64,000 nt of DNA from Flavisolibacter ginsengisoli DSM 18119 (GCF_900129295.1 NZ_FQUU01000003.1:62001-126000), one strand, 5' to 3'; shown: positions 26,660-36,327, numbered from the stretch's first letter. Made by a program: numbers and translations. The notes: generated by a model from the sequence alone, not told the origin.

Positions 26660-28444
26660 CTATCTATATATCCTGTCTACAGCTTCATAATATTTTTCCA
26701 TAACCACTTTCCTTTTCAAAGAAAGCTTTGGCGTCATTTCTCCTGATTCAATGGTCCACTCATTAGGCAATAATTCAAATTTCTTCACCTGCTCCACATG
26801 GTTAAAAAATTTATTGAAGCTATCTATGAGGTCTTTATATAACTGTATCACCTTTGGATGCCTGATCAATTCTTCATTGGTAAGTCCCTTTACCTGTTCC
26901 CTGTCGCACCAATCTCTGAGGTTACTAAAGGCTGGTACGATCAATGCCCCTACAAATTTCTTTTCGGATCCTACAAGCATCACCTGCTCAATAAAGGGCG
27001 ATTCCTTTAATTTATTTTCTATAGGCAATGGCGCAACATATTTGCCACCACTTGTCTTGAATAATTCTTTTTTACGGTCTGTTATCTTCAGAAACTTATT
27101 ATCAATTATAGCACCTATATCGCCTGTGGCATACCAGCCATCTTTAATGGCTTCATCTGTTAGGTCAGGGCGCTTATAATACCCCATCATAATATTTGGA
27201 CCTTTGCAAAGTATTTCCCCATCTTCAGCAATTTTCACTTCCACGTTATTGATTAATGGTCCCACGGTGCCAAACATCCTGTCCTCTTCATTGTATCGGT
27301 TCACTGCTATCACAGGCGAGGTCTCAGTTAATCCATATCCCTCCATGATGATGATCTTGCCAGCTGTGAATATCCGTATCAGCCTTACCTGGCAGGCGGC
27401 CCCTCCGGTAACTATGCATTTGATATTCCCTCCCAGGCCTTCTCTCCATTTGCTGAATATGAGTTTATTAGCAAGTGCCAATTGTATATCATACCATAAA
27501 CCCCGTGGCTTATTGATCTCGAATTTTTCAGCTAAACTGTGTGCCCAGTAAAAGAGCTTTCTTTTAGTGCCTGTTAGTTCCGCACCCTTGGACATTATGC
27601 GGTCATACACTTTTTCCAGCAACCTTGGTACAGTGGTAAACATAGTCGGTTGAACCTCTTTCAGGTTATCTCCAATGGTTTCCAGGCTCTCGGCATAATA
27701 AATAGAAGTATTATTAAATAAATACAGGTAGGTAACCATTCTTTCAAATATGTGGTTCAGCGGAAGAAAGCTTAATGCCCGCATATTATCTCCGGGAGGG
27801 AAACAGGGCATAGAAGCCATCACATTTGAAAGTAGATTCCGGTGAGATAACATAACGCCTTTGGGGGTACCCGTGGTTCCGGAAGTATATATAATTGTAA
27901 AAAGGTCTTCTATATTGATCTTTTCCGATATGGTGCTTAATTGCAGGTAATGCTGTTGTTTACCCAGGGTCAACAATTCTTTCCAGTGACGGGTACCAGC
28001 TACCTGTTCAAAACTGTAGATTTCCTTTATGCTTTTGATCTTACCTCTAACATTTTGAACCTTATGAAAAAGGTCCTCATCATTGACAAAAACAGCCTTT
28101 ACCTGCGAATCATTTAATACGAACTCCAGGTCGTTAATATGTATGGTTGGGTAAAGAGGAACCAACACAGCTCCCATTTGTTGCACTGCAAGATCAAGGA
28201 ACATCCATTCAGGCCGGTTCTTACCAAGAACGGCTATTTTATCCCTGCCTTCAATAGACATATCGCCTGCACTATAGCCTTCTGCCAACAATCCGGTACT
28301 TAGCTGGTCCACAATATCTTTTACTTCAGCAGTGGGGTATTTGCGCCATTGACCTCCTTCCTTGGCAGCAAAACAGGCTTTATTTCCTCCATTAGCAAGC
28401 TGGGTTTCCAAGCAATCGAATAACCGGTGTGGATGATTCATCAA
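26660..28444 (-). CDS. Long-chain fatty acid-CoA ligase (AMP-forming)
   Basis: The 594-residue protein belongs to the acyl-adenylate family. It has the P-loop-like motif IIYTSGTTGTPKGVMLSH near residues 186-203, EGYGLTETSPVIAVN, WYATGDIG, and the C-terminal GGKYVAPLPIENKL with the catalytic Lys region. It activates fatty acids to acyl-CoA via acyl-AMP at the inner face of the membrane. The size and the AKEGGQWRKY N-terminal layout match the long-chain (FAA1/FadD15-like) group. It is probably monocistronic; the large palindrome at 28626-28715 lies upstream of its start. Confidence 0.92.
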   Translation of the reverse strand: MMNHPHRLFDCLETQLANGGNKACFAAKEGGQWRKYPTAEVKDIVDQLSTGLLAEGYSAGDMSIEGRDKIAVLGKNRPEWMFLDLAVQQMGAVLVPLYPTIHINDLEFVLNDSQVKAVFVNDEDLFHKVQNVRGKIKSIKEIYSFEQVAGTRHWKELLTLGKQQHYLQLSTISEKINIEDLFTIIYTSGTTGTPKGVMLSHRNLLSNVMASMPCFPPGDNMRALSFLPLNHIFERMVTYLYLFNNTSIYYAESLETIGDNLKEVQPTMFTTVPRLLEKVYDRIMSKGAELTGTKRKLFYWAHSLAEKFEINKPRGLWYDIQLALANKLIFSKWREGLGGNIKCIVTGGAACQVRLIRIFTAGKIIIMEGYGLTETSPVIAVNRYNEEDRMFGTVGPLINNVEVKIAEDGEILCKGPNIMMGYYKRPDLTDEAIKDGWYATGDIGAIIDNKFLKITDRKKELFKTSGGKYVAPLPIENKLKESPFIEQVMLVGSEKKFVGALIVPAFSNLRDWCDREQVKGLTNEELIRHPKVIQLYKDLIDSFNKFFNHVEQVKKFELLPNEWTIESGEMTPKLSLKRKVVMEKYYEAVDRIYR

Positions 28445-28625
28445 TAAAACAGGGTTTTCAACAGAACAAATTAACTAATTAAGCATAGATAAGAAAATCA
28501 ATGACAATAAAAAAAGACTGTTTTGTAATAGCTATTGATATTCCTGGGTATTGGGAAATAAAATGTCTGGGAAAGGTAAGTGTAACTAAGCCTTTGACTC
28601 GGTCTCATACCTGTCTGCTCTATGG

Positions 28626-28715
28626 CTACGCCCTATCTACGCTATAGTAAAGGTATAGATACTCCGTGCCCGCACGGAGTATCTATACCGTAGGTAGGGA
28701 GTAGATAGGGCGTAG
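28626..28715. repeat. Nested perfect inverted repeat (two stems)
   Basis: The outer arms CTACGCCCTATCTAC (28626-28640) and GTAGATAGGGCGTAG (28701-28715) are perfect 15-bp complements. The inner arms GGTATAGATACTCCGTGC (28652-28669) and GCACGGAGTATCTATACC (28672-28689) are perfect 18-bp complements with only CC between them. The two stems are separated by an 11 x 11 base unpaired segment. GTAGG-type short repeats continue to about 28730. No transposase or T-tract is attached, so it is neither a simple terminator nor a recognisable insertion sequence. Confidence 0.85.
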
Positions 28716-28858
28716 GTAGGTAGTAGCTATGCCCCAAATTCTTTCTTTCGCTGGTATTAGCAGTAAAACATATTAAGTAAAATGGATATTGGGTTAGTCA
28801 TTTTTATATAGTGATGAAAGATGCGGTAGTATTCAGAATTTGATTGGGTATAAAATAA

Positions 28859-28889
28859 AAAAGGTGTTCCTTGTTAGGGAACACCTTTT
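28859..28889 (-). terminator. Rho-independent terminator
   Basis: GGTGTTCC (28863-28870) pairs with GGAACACC (28878-28885), extended by A/T pairs, with a loop of seven bases. Read on the minus strand it ends in a run of T residues and lies 23 bases after the stop of the TPR gene at 28912. Confidence 0.85.
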
Positions 28890-28911
28890 TTTAAAGAAGT
28901 ACAGTTATGCT

Positions 28912-29916
28912 TTATAATTCATTATAATGTTGTCCTGCAGGCATTTTAAATACCCGGCCTTTTTGAAACTCGGTAAATTTCGTATAGGTTTCTGCATTGG
29001 TCTTGGTCCATTGATCAAAGGCTGAAAGGTTTTCAACTGCACCAAATAACCATTGATTATAGGCTTCAAATAAGCCAGCCTTGATCAATTGCTGCTGGTA
29101 ATCAAATAGACGATATGGGTATTTGGCAGCATAGGTTTTAAACCAATCAAGGATGAAACGGGTTCTTACCATGTTTAAGGTTTCCGTATTGATTCCTTTG
29201 TTTACCAGCGACCCCTGTTTGTTAAACGTTTGAAGTACAGCATTGGCAAACTCAGAACTCTTGCCCTTGGTTTTAGTTTCCAGGTCATTATAGAGTTTCT
29301 CCTTGTAGGTTGTTAAAAGCAGTTTCTTCATTTCTGTGGCCCTGTCTGTGAGGTATTCCATATTTACGAATATCTCACCATAAAGAAGTGTCCACACCTT
29401 ATCCTTGGTATAATAATAAAATAAGGCTGCATTGTAGTAATTGCCTGGAAAACTGGGAGCAGCTTCTATTCCTTTCTCCCAGATCTTTATAGCATCATAA
29501 TCTTTTTTCTCCCACAGCAACTCACCATATTCGCTGTATAAAGGACCGCTCTTTGGAAATTTCTTCAGGGCTTTCTTATACATTTTATCTGCTTCCTTTA
29601 CCTCCTCCAAAGCTTTGTAAACATTGCCCCCTAACTGGTACACTACTTCATCTGCATTGTTATCGTCCAGCATGGGCTGTATCTTTTCCAGTGCCCTGGT
29701 ATAATCTCTTTTATAGTAATAAGCCATGACCAGGTCTTTTTGCAGGTCAATGTTCTTAGGATCCTGCTGCAAAGCCCTGTTCAATACCAGTATGGCATTA
29801 TCCCAGTCTGCTGCACGCATGTAGGTGCGGGCAGTTTCCAGCGCACTTGTTTCCTGCTGGGCAAATGTTACTGTGATACAACTAAAAGAAAATAATAAGA
29901 GAAATATTTTTTTCAT
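28912..29916 (-). CDS. Secreted tetratricopeptide-repeat protein
   Basis: The 334-residue protein has a signal peptide (MKKIFLLLFSFSCITVTFAQ). Four or five TPR-like helical pairs follow between about 25 and 170 (ARTYMRAADWDNAILVLNRA, KDLVMAYYYKRDYTRALEKI, VYKALEEVKEADKMYKKALK). The C-terminal half is helical without an identified domain. It is probably a periplasmic protein-protein interaction factor. A terminator follows it and a 91-base gap separates it from the DUF1015 gene on the same strand. The partner is not known. Confidence 0.8.
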   Translation of the reverse strand: MKKIFLLLFSFSCITVTFAQQETSALETARTYMRAADWDNAILVLNRALQQDPKNIDLQKDLVMAYYYKRDYTRALEKIQPMLDDNNADEVVYQLGGNVYKALEEVKEADKMYKKALKKFPKSGPLYSEYGELLWEKKDYDAIKIWEKGIEAAPSFPGNYYNAALFYYYTKDKVWTLLYGEIFVNMEYLTDRATEMKKLLLTTYKEKLYNDLETKTKGKSSEFANAVLQTFNKQGSLVNKGINTETLNMVRTRFILDWFKTYAAKYPYRLFDYQQQLIKAGLFEAYNQWLFGAVENLSAFDQWTKTNAETYTKFTEFQKGRVFKMPAGQHYNEL

Positions 29917-30007
29917 GATCCAAATTAAAAATTAAAAAGGGCTGTATCCTAACATCCCTTTAGAAAATAACAAATTCTTCTGAGCCTTGATGAGCAATAG
30001 TTTGCTA

Positions 30008-31228
30008 TTAAAAACAATGGGTTAACAAGCCATCCCGAAGCTTTGGTTCAAACCAGGTGCTTTTTGGAGGCATCACATTTCCACTGTCAGCAATATCAAA
30101 CAATTGTTGAATGCTCACAGGGTGCAAACTGAATGCCACTTTCATTTCGCCCGAGCTCACTCTTTTTTCCAATTCTGAAAGACCCCTGATTCCTCCAACA
30201 AAATCAACCCGGGTGTCTGTACGGGGATCGCTGATTCCCAGTATCTTATCAAGAATATTGTCTTGAAGTATCGTTACATCCAAAACACCGATAGGATCGG
30301 TTTTGTAACTGCCTTCTTTTGCTGTTAGCAGGTACCATTGATTATTTAGAAGCATTCCAAACTGGTGAAGCTGTGAAGGGGAAACAGCAGAATCCTTTTT
30401 TTCTACTTCAAACTCCTCGTTTAATTTCTGCATAAATGCTTCTTCACTCAAGCCATTCAGATCTTTTACCACCCGGTTATAATCCAATATGGCTAATTGA
30501 TTGGCAGGGAATATAGTAGTAAGGAAATATTGGGCTTCTTCGTTGTCAGGAAACTGCTGGCTTACCCTGGCTGCCGAAGCAGCACGGTGATGACCATCGG
30601 CTATATAAGTAAAAGGAACTTTTTCTTTGAAAATATTGGTGAGTATATCAATGGTAGGAATTGAGTTTACCACCCACACAGAATGGGTTACCCCATCTTC
30701 GGCCGTAAAGTAATAAGCTGCATTGTTATCTTTTTTGCACTGTTCGAAAACATCATTTAAATCTTTGATATCCTTGCAGGCCATAAATACATTTCCTGTT
30801 TGAGCCCTGATGGCAGCCATGTGGCTGATACGGTCCTGCTCTTTTTCAGGTCTTGTGAATTCATGTTTTTTTATGATGTCGTTAAAATAGTCCGCTACTG
30901 AAGAAAGGCAAACCAGCCCGGTTTGCGTACGTCCCTTCCAGGCCAGTTCATAGATATAGTAACAAGGATATTCTTCAAAAAATAAAACCTTACGATCCAC
31001 CAGGTGCTGCAGGTTTTCTTTTGCTTTTTGATACACCTCGTCACTATGCACATCAACTGCAGGATCAAGGTCAATTTCTGCTTTTGTTACGTGCAGGAAG
31101 GATAAGAGATTGGTGCCTGCTTCCTTTCTTGCTTCGTCAGAATTTAATACATCATAGGGGCGGGAAGCTACCTGTGCCGCATATTCGTTGTGTGGACGTA
31201 AAGCCTTGAAGGGTCTTATTTCTGCCAT
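30008..31228 (-). CDS. DUF1015 family protein next to serC
   Basis: The 406-residue cytoplasmic protein begins IRPFKALRPHNEYAAQVASRPYDV, the DUF1015 hallmark. It carries FTYIADGHHRAASAARVS near residue 207, the most conserved motif of the family. The gene starts 2 bases after the serC stop, so the two are co-transcribed; this pairing hints at a role in serine or phosphoserine metabolism. The DGHHR loop recalls ParB-like/free-serine-kinase proteins, but that link is my inference and the biochemical role is unproven. Confidence 0.88.
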   Translation of the reverse strand: MAEIRPFKALRPHNEYAAQVASRPYDVLNSDEARKEAGTNLLSFLHVTKAEIDLDPAVDVHSDEVYQKAKENLQHLVDRKVLFFEEYPCYYIYELAWKGRTQTGLVCLSSVADYFNDIIKKHEFTRPEKEQDRISHMAAIRAQTGNVFMACKDIKDLNDVFEQCKKDNNAAYYFTAEDGVTHSVWVVNSIPTIDILTNIFKEKVPFTYIADGHHRAASAARVSQQFPDNEEAQYFLTTIFPANQLAILDYNRVVKDLNGLSEEAFMQKLNEEFEVEKKDSAVSPSQLHQFGMLLNNQWYLLTAKEGSYKTDPIGVLDVTILQDNILDKILGISDPRTDTRVDFVGGIRGLSELEKRVSSGEMKVAFSLHPVSIQQLFDIADSGNVMPPKSTWFEPKLRDGLLTHCF

Positions 31229-31230
31229 AT

Positions 31231-32307
31231 CTAATATTTGTGATTGGCAAAGTAAAGCATTAAATCGGTCAAAGCTTTTACGCTTTCATAAGGAAGTGCG
31301 TTGTACATTGATACCCTGAACCCTCCCGTTGTGCGGTGGCCTTTGATGCCTATCATGCCTTCTTTTTCGCAAAGTGCCAGGAATTCTTTTTCCACTTCAG
31401 CATTTTCAGCCACAAATACTGCATTCATTTTACTGCGGTCTTCTTTGGCCACTGTGCCCCTGATAGCCGGAATAGAGTCCAGTGTTTGATAAAACAAATC
31501 AGACTTTTCGTTATTTCTTTTTTCTGCCACACTTACACCTCCCATATTTTTTAACCACCTGAGTGTGAGCATACAGACATAGATGGCAAAAACTGGTGGC
31601 GTATTTAGCAATGAACCTGCTTCAATATGATTGCGGTAATCAAGCATGGTAGGTAGCTTTCGGCTTACTTTCCCCAGGCAGCGCTTATTTACTATGACAA
31701 CATTTACACCCGCAGCGCCTATATTTTTTTGAGCACCTGCATAGATTAGGTCAAACTTGTTGAAATCTATTTCACGACTTAGAATATCACTGCTCATATC
31801 CGCCACAAGTGGTACATTCTGATCATAGAAAAGGGAAAGGTCTTGCCACTGAGTACCGTATACAGTATTATTGGTGGTGAGGTGCAAATAAGCAGCGGAA
31901 GGATCTGCCTTAAAATCTTTAGGTAAATAGCTGTAATTGGCGTCTTTAGAACTGCAGACAACATCAACATTGCCAAACAGCTTTGCCTCTTTAATAGCTT
32001 TTGTTCCCCAAATACCTGTATCTGTATAGGCGGCAGAAGCTTTTTCATCCAACAGGTTCATTGGAACCTGGAAGAATTGTGTGGAGGCACCTCCATGCAT
32101 AAACAGCACTTCGTGTTCAGCATCCAGGTGCATCAAATCCTTTAAAGTATGTATCGCTTCATCTATAACAGCCTGGAACGTTTTTGTCCTGTGACCAATC
32201 TCCAGGATAGATAATCCTGAATTATTGAAGTTAATGATTCCCCGGCTTGCTTCTTCAAATACTTCTTTCGGTAGGATAGAAGGCCCGGCTCCAAAATTGT
32301 GGACCAT
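31231..32307 (-). CDS. serC: Phosphoserine aminotransferase
   Basis: This PLP-dependent class V aminotransferase converts 3-phosphohydroxypyruvate and glutamate to phosphoserine. The start chosen gives MVHNFGAGPSILPKEVFEEA, the usual SerC N-terminus, and 358 residues. An ATG 57 bases upstream (32364) would add 19 residues with no family counterpart. The PLP lysine is in DLIYAGAQKNIGAAG, and VSMYNALPYESV marks the C-terminus. It is followed by the DUF1015 gene after 2 bases. No serA is seen in the window. Confidence 0.94.
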   Translation of the reverse strand: MVHNFGAGPSILPKEVFEEASRGIINFNNSGLSILEIGHRTKTFQAVIDEAIHTLKDLMHLDAEHEVLFMHGGASTQFFQVPMNLLDEKASAAYTDTGIWGTKAIKEAKLFGNVDVVCSSKDANYSYLPKDFKADPSAAYLHLTTNNTVYGTQWQDLSLFYDQNVPLVADMSSDILSREIDFNKFDLIYAGAQKNIGAAGVNVVIVNKRCLGKVSRKLPTMLDYRNHIEAGSLLNTPPVFAIYVCMLTLRWLKNMGGVSVAEKRNNEKSDLFYQTLDSIPAIRGTVAKEDRSKMNAVFVAENAEVEKEFLALCEKEGMIGIKGHRTTGGFRVSMYNALPYESVKALTDLMLYFANHKY

Positions 32308-32500
32308 AGCTGTTTTATTTTCATTGCCCGTTAGTTGGGTCAAAATTTCGTTATTGGCATTCATGCTGTATCGTTGAACTACAAATTTAAGTTCTAAACC
32401 AGCATTGTTCTGTAAACTGCAATAAATGCCCGCCTGGGGTTGATTTCTAAGTATTCTAAAGTATTATAGTGTATAAGTCATGACAATGAAAGATCCACAA

Positions 32501-33499
32501 CTAATCTTCTTCCCTTCCCTGTATTTTGCCATTTCTCCAGGCCTGGTTAAGTTTTTCAAATTCAGTAAGTTCCTGTGCATTAAAAATATTGGCATCTAAA
32601 GGAGATAAGGCTGGTTGGCCCGCATTTACCCAAGCAGTATACCAGAAACTGGCAATAGAATATATAGAAAGCCGCATACGGCGCAGGATCATACCTTTTA
32701 ATTTTTCATCATAAGCTTTACTAAACGCAGCTGAATATTGCCTGATGATCAATCCATTTCTTTCTTCAAATGAAAATTTCTGTGCGGCCGGGAACTGCCT
32801 TGATAGTTCTCTTTCAATGCGCAGCACAGTGTCTGCAGCTGCGCCACTTTCTTCTATCCTTTTCCATATATATGCCGAAGGATCAGGAATGTATTCCGCC
32901 TTGCCAATAAAAAAATCCCATTCATTATCCGCCAGCAATTCGGGGATACGGCTTTCCCAAAAAGCATGAATGCCTTTTTGGTTGGTATACTGCCCATTAT
33001 GGTTGCTGTTAGCGTGTAAGGGCACATGTGCATCTGCTATGTAATGACCTAATTCAGCAGAGAGCTTTAGTATTTTCCGGGAGTCCTTTTCTTTGTAAGC
33101 TGCGGTTAACCGCTTTTGCATCACATCCACCCACCAGGGTACTATTCCATATTTTTTGAGAGAATCCTCTGTATATCTTTTTACTGCATCCTCCCATTTA
33201 TGAGGAATGGAGTCGTAAGGATAATGGCCATATTTATCCATATCCATAAAATGCCTGGGGCCTTCTTCCGCAACTATGTACCTTCTTTTGTCAGGATCTA
33301 CTGCGTGTTCTGAAATGAAATCAACCTGGGGTTTATAAAAACGGATCAATTCGGGAGGTAACAGGAAAACAGAATAATAATTGATCTTCCTGTGCCCGAA
33401 AAACCCCCAGGAATGGCAATTAGAATGAAATACACTAAGGAGTAAACATACTAATAAGCATTTCCTGCCATTAATGGTTCTTAAAGACCTCACAAGCAA
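32501..33499 (-). CDS. S1/P1 nuclease-like zinc phospholipase-fold protein, secreted
   Basis: The 332-residue protein has an N-terminal hydrophobic segment (CLLVCLLLSVFHSNCHS), and the mature part starts WGFFGHRKINYYSV. It shows the ligands of the trinuclear zinc site of the phospholipase C/P1 nuclease fold: the N-terminal Trp, GHR near 37, GPRHFMDMD, ELGHYIADAHVPLHANSNH and GIHAFWESRIPEL. It is therefore a predicted periplasmic or surface zinc hydrolase. Nuclease and phospholipase activity cannot be told apart from sequence. The DUF502 gene lies 32 bases upstream on the same strand. Confidence 0.85.
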   Translation of the reverse strand: MLVRSLRTINGRKCLLVCLLLSVFHSNCHSWGFFGHRKINYYSVFLLPPELIRFYKPQVDFISEHAVDPDKRRYIVAEEGPRHFMDMDKYGHYPYDSIPHKWEDAVKRYTEDSLKKYGIVPWWVDVMQKRLTAAYKEKDSRKILKLSAELGHYIADAHVPLHANSNHNGQYTNQKGIHAFWESRIPELLADNEWDFFIGKAEYIPDPSAYIWKRIEESGAAADTVLRIERELSRQFPAAQKFSFEERNGLIIRQYSAAFSKAYDEKLKGMILRRMRLSIYSIASFWYTAWVNAGQPALSPLDANIFNAQELTEFEKLNQAWRNGKIQGREED

Positions 33500-33531
33500 T
33501 AGATTGGTTAAATAGTGAACTGAAAATAATG

Positions 33532-34179
33532 TTATTCCTCCAGTTTTCCGGGTACTTTATCCTCTTCCACACTGGTTACACCACCACTGATTGCAAATTT
33601 CATAGCTTCTGAAGCCCCTATATTAATAACTGGCTTAACCCTGTTACGTGGCAACAAATAGACATTACCAGCAATAGAGTAAGACATGGGGATATACACC
33701 GCAACGTAATCTTTCAATCCAAAATCCGATGCATCCTCGTGGGTAAGAAAACCAATGCGCCAGACGTCCTGGTCATCAATATTGGCCAGCACAGGCTTAT
33801 TGAATTTTTTCTTTTCCCCTGCAAAGGCTTCAAAGAAGTCTTTTACAGATGAATAAATAAACCTGATGCCAGGGGTTTTCATCAATATGCTGTCAAACAA
33901 ATGGAAAAGCCTGTTCTTTATAAAAAAAGAGCTCAAGTAGCCGATCAGGCAAATGGCAGCGATAACGAGCAGGAAACCAAGCCCGTAGTTTTGAATGTAG
34001 ATCCTTCCTGTTTCATCTTTCGCAGTAAAGAGCGGTATAAGACTGTCAATGGAAGAAACTATCCAGTATACTGCATAGGCAGTGATAGCCACCGGGGCCA
34101 TGACCAGCAGACCTTGCAAAAAGTACTGAAATAATTTTCCTGCTTTGAAACCATCCTCTTTTATCGGTGCATCGTTCAT
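33532..34179 (-). CDS. DUF502 family inner-membrane protein
   Basis: The 215-residue protein has two hydrophobic helices (YFLQGLLVMAPVAITAYAVY and GLGFLLVIAAICLIGYLSSF). The DUF502-type cytoplasmic part follows: RLFHLFDSILMKTPGIRFIYSSVKDF, NIDDQDVWRIGFLTHED and VYIPMSYSIAGNVYLLPRNR. The family is widespread and uncharacterised, and a membrane location is clear. It probably shares a transcript with the downstream S1/P1-like gene (32-base gap). Confidence 0.88.
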   Translation of the reverse strand: MNDAPIKEDGFKAGKLFQYFLQGLLVMAPVAITAYAVYWIVSSIDSLIPLFTAKDETGRIYIQNYGLGFLLVIAAICLIGYLSSFFIKNRLFHLFDSILMKTPGIRFIYSSVKDFFEAFAGEKKKFNKPVLANIDDQDVWRIGFLTHEDASDFGLKDYVAVYIPMSYSIAGNVYLLPRNRVKPVINIGASEAMKFAISGGVTSVEEDKVPGKLEE

Positions 34180-34287
34180 TTGGCAAAGGTAATTCTACAA
34201 TTCATCCTTTAAAATCTACCGTTCACAATTAATTAATGATGGAAACTTTGGTTACATAAAAAGTTTCCATAGTTTTGCCCGCCAAAT

Positions 34288-34902
34288 ATGGAACCTAAAG
34301 ATCGCATATTAAAAAAAGCAGATGAATTGTTCAATCGCTATGGTATTCGTTCTGTTTCCATGGATGACATAGCCTCCCAGTTAGGTATGTCAAAAAAGAC
34401 AGTTTATCAATACTATGCAGATAAGGATGAACTGGTTACAGATGTTTTTACCGGCATCATGGAATCCAACAAGAACCGTTGCACAGAAGGGCATGAGCTT
34501 TCTGAAAATGCACTTCATGAGGTCTTTTTATCCTTTGACTGGGTGCAGGAAATGTTTGCCAATATGAACCCTGCTGTTCTTTTTGAAATGGAAAAATATC
34601 ACCCTGGGTGCTTTAAAAAGTTTAAGGAGCACCAAAACGGCTTTATGTATCACATGCTCAAAAGCAATATAGAGAGGGGTATGAAGGAAGGGCTTTACCG
34701 CGATGACCTGGATGTAGATATCCTGACCAGGTACCGTATTCATAGCATATTGCTTGCGTTTGATCCTGAGGTTTTTCCTGGCAACCGGCACAATATAATC
34801 TACATAGAAAGGCAATTACTGGAGGTGTTCCTTAATGGAATAGCTACGCCAAAAGGACATAAACTGATACAGAAATATTTAAACCAACGAACCAAAAAAT
34901 AA
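34288..34902 (+). CDS. TetR/AcrR-family repressor of the efflux operon
   Basis: The 204-residue protein has the TetR DNA-binding domain at residues 1-50 (RIIKKADELFNRYGIRSVSM in outline; SMDDIASQLGMSKKTVYQYY is the helix-turn-helix) and a helical ligand-binding C-terminus. The tolC-like gene starts 4 bases after the stop and adaptor and permease follow. It is therefore first gene of the operon and a likely local repressor of it. The inducing compound is unknown. Confidence 0.92.
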   Translation: MEPKDRILKKADELFNRYGIRSVSMDDIASQLGMSKKTVYQYYADKDELVTDVFTGIMESNKNRCTEGHELSENALHEVFLSFDWVQEMFANMNPAVLFEMEKYHPGCFKKFKEHQNGFMYHMLKSNIERGMKEGLYRDDLDVDILTRYRIHSILLAFDPEVFPGNRHNIIYIERQLLEVFLNGIATPKGHKLIQKYLNQRTKK

Positions 34903-34906
34903 ATAG

Positions 34907-36295
34907 ATGAACAGAAAGGCATTACTGGGATTTACACTCCTGCTATTGGCAATAGTGTCGCAGGCCCAACAGAAATATGAATTAACAGTAAAGGAGGCGG
35001 TGGATCTTGCCTATAAAAATGTAGTCGATCTGAAGAATGCGCAGATCGATTACCAGATACAAGTGGCTAAGAACAGGGAGATACTTGGCCAGGCATTGCC
35101 CCAATTGGCAGGCAATGCAGGAGTAAACAAGTACTTAAAAGTACCTGCCTTGTTATTTCCGGATGCTACCTCCACAGCAGTTTATTCCATACTGAAAGAT
35201 GAAGGTGTTTCTGGAAATAACGGTCCTATTACCACTGTGCCATCCCCAACTTTGAGACAGGTAAGCTTTCAGCAGCCCTGGAATCTAAGTTTAGGAGCTA
35301 CACTTACCCAGTTATTATTCCAGCCGGATGTATTTGTAGGCCTGCAGGCGCGCCAGACAGCACTCGATTATTCGCAGGCATTGGTGGAGCAGGCCAGGGA
35401 AAAGATTAAGGACTCTGCCTATAAAAGATATTATGCTATCCTCATAGCGGAAAAACAATTGCACTTTATTGATGAGGGTGTTCAACGCCTGCAAAAGCTC
35501 TATCATGATGATTCGATAATGTACAAAAATGGTTTTGCAGAAAAACTTGACCTTGATAAAGTGCAGGTGCAATTAAATAACCTCTCAACAACACGCAGTG
35601 CTGTTGAAAATGCAGTGGAGATAGGCTATGCTGCAATGAAGTTTGCCATTGGATTGTCTCAAAAGGACACTATTGTGCTGAAAGATGATCTGAACTCTGC
35701 ATCTGTTAAGGAAAATATTCTTGGAGAAGGTTTCAGGTATGAAGACCGTACCGAGATAAGGACACTGAACCAATTGGAGAAACTGCAAAACCTGGATGTG
35801 AAACGATACCAACTGGGCTATTTGCCAACAGTTGCTTTGGCAGGTAACTATACACTTAATGGAATGGGACCTAAATTCTTTACCTCGGGGGAGGATTTTT
35901 GGTTCAGCAGTTCCTATGTAGGTATTAATGTCAATATTCCTTTGTTTGATGGCTTTCAACGCAGGTATAAAGTGCAGCAATCCAAACTGAATGTTGAGAA
36001 ATTACAAAATACTATTGTCAATGTTAAACAGGCTATTGACCTGGAGCAGAAAATAACTTTTAGCAGCCTGCGCTCGGCACTATTTAACCTGGACGTGCAG
36101 GAAAGAAATATGGAGTTGGCACAAAAGGTTTACAACGGTACCAAACTGAAATTTGAGCAAGGCCTGGGCAGCAGCTTTGAAGTATTGCAGGCCGACGCAG
36201 ATATGCAAACTGCTCAATCCAATTATTTCAATGCATTGTATAATGCCATAGTAACAAAGATCAGTTACCAGTCATCACTTGGAAAACTTCAATAA
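34907..36295 (+). CDS. TolC-family outer-membrane efflux channel
   Basis: The 462-residue protein has a signal peptide (ALLGFTLLLLAIVSQAQ). Two outer-membrane-efflux-protein repeats follow, each with long helical hairpins; TVKEAVDLAYKNVVDLKNAQ opens the first and YLPTVALAGNYTLNGMGP and VGINVNIPLFDGFQRRYKVQ the second. It forms the outer-membrane/periplasmic tunnel of a tripartite pump. The stop overlaps the ATG of the annotated long form of the adaptor gene (TAATG). Confidence 0.93.
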   Translation: MNRKALLGFTLLLLAIVSQAQQKYELTVKEAVDLAYKNVVDLKNAQIDYQIQVAKNREILGQALPQLAGNAGVNKYLKVPALLFPDATSTAVYSILKDEGVSGNNGPITTVPSPTLRQVSFQQPWNLSLGATLTQLLFQPDVFVGLQARQTALDYSQALVEQAREKIKDSAYKRYYAILIAEKQLHFIDEGVQRLQKLYHDDSIMYKNGFAEKLDLDKVQVQLNNLSTTRSAVENAVEIGYAAMKFAIGLSQKDTIVLKDDLNSASVKENILGEGFRYEDRTEIRTLNQLEKLQNLDVKRYQLGYLPTVALAGNYTLNGMGPKFFTSGEDFWFSSSYVGINVNIPLFDGFQRRYKVQQSKLNVEKLQNTIVNVKQAIDLEQKITFSSLRSALFNLDVQERNMELAQKVYNGTKLKFEQGLGSSFEVLQADADMQTAQSNYFNALYNAIVTKISYQSSLGKLQ

Positions 36296-36327
36296 TGAAC
36301 CACTACACTCACCATAAAATTTATTTA

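Larger units (their letters stand above)
28445..28911. other. Intergenic region with large palindrome and terminator
   Basis: 467 bases without a gene between the acyl-CoA ligase and the TPR protein genes, both leftward. It contains the nested inverted repeat at 28626-28715 and the rho-independent terminator of the TPR gene at 28859-28889. The remaining parts should hold the promoter of the ligase gene. No ORF of interest is seen. Confidence 0.6.
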
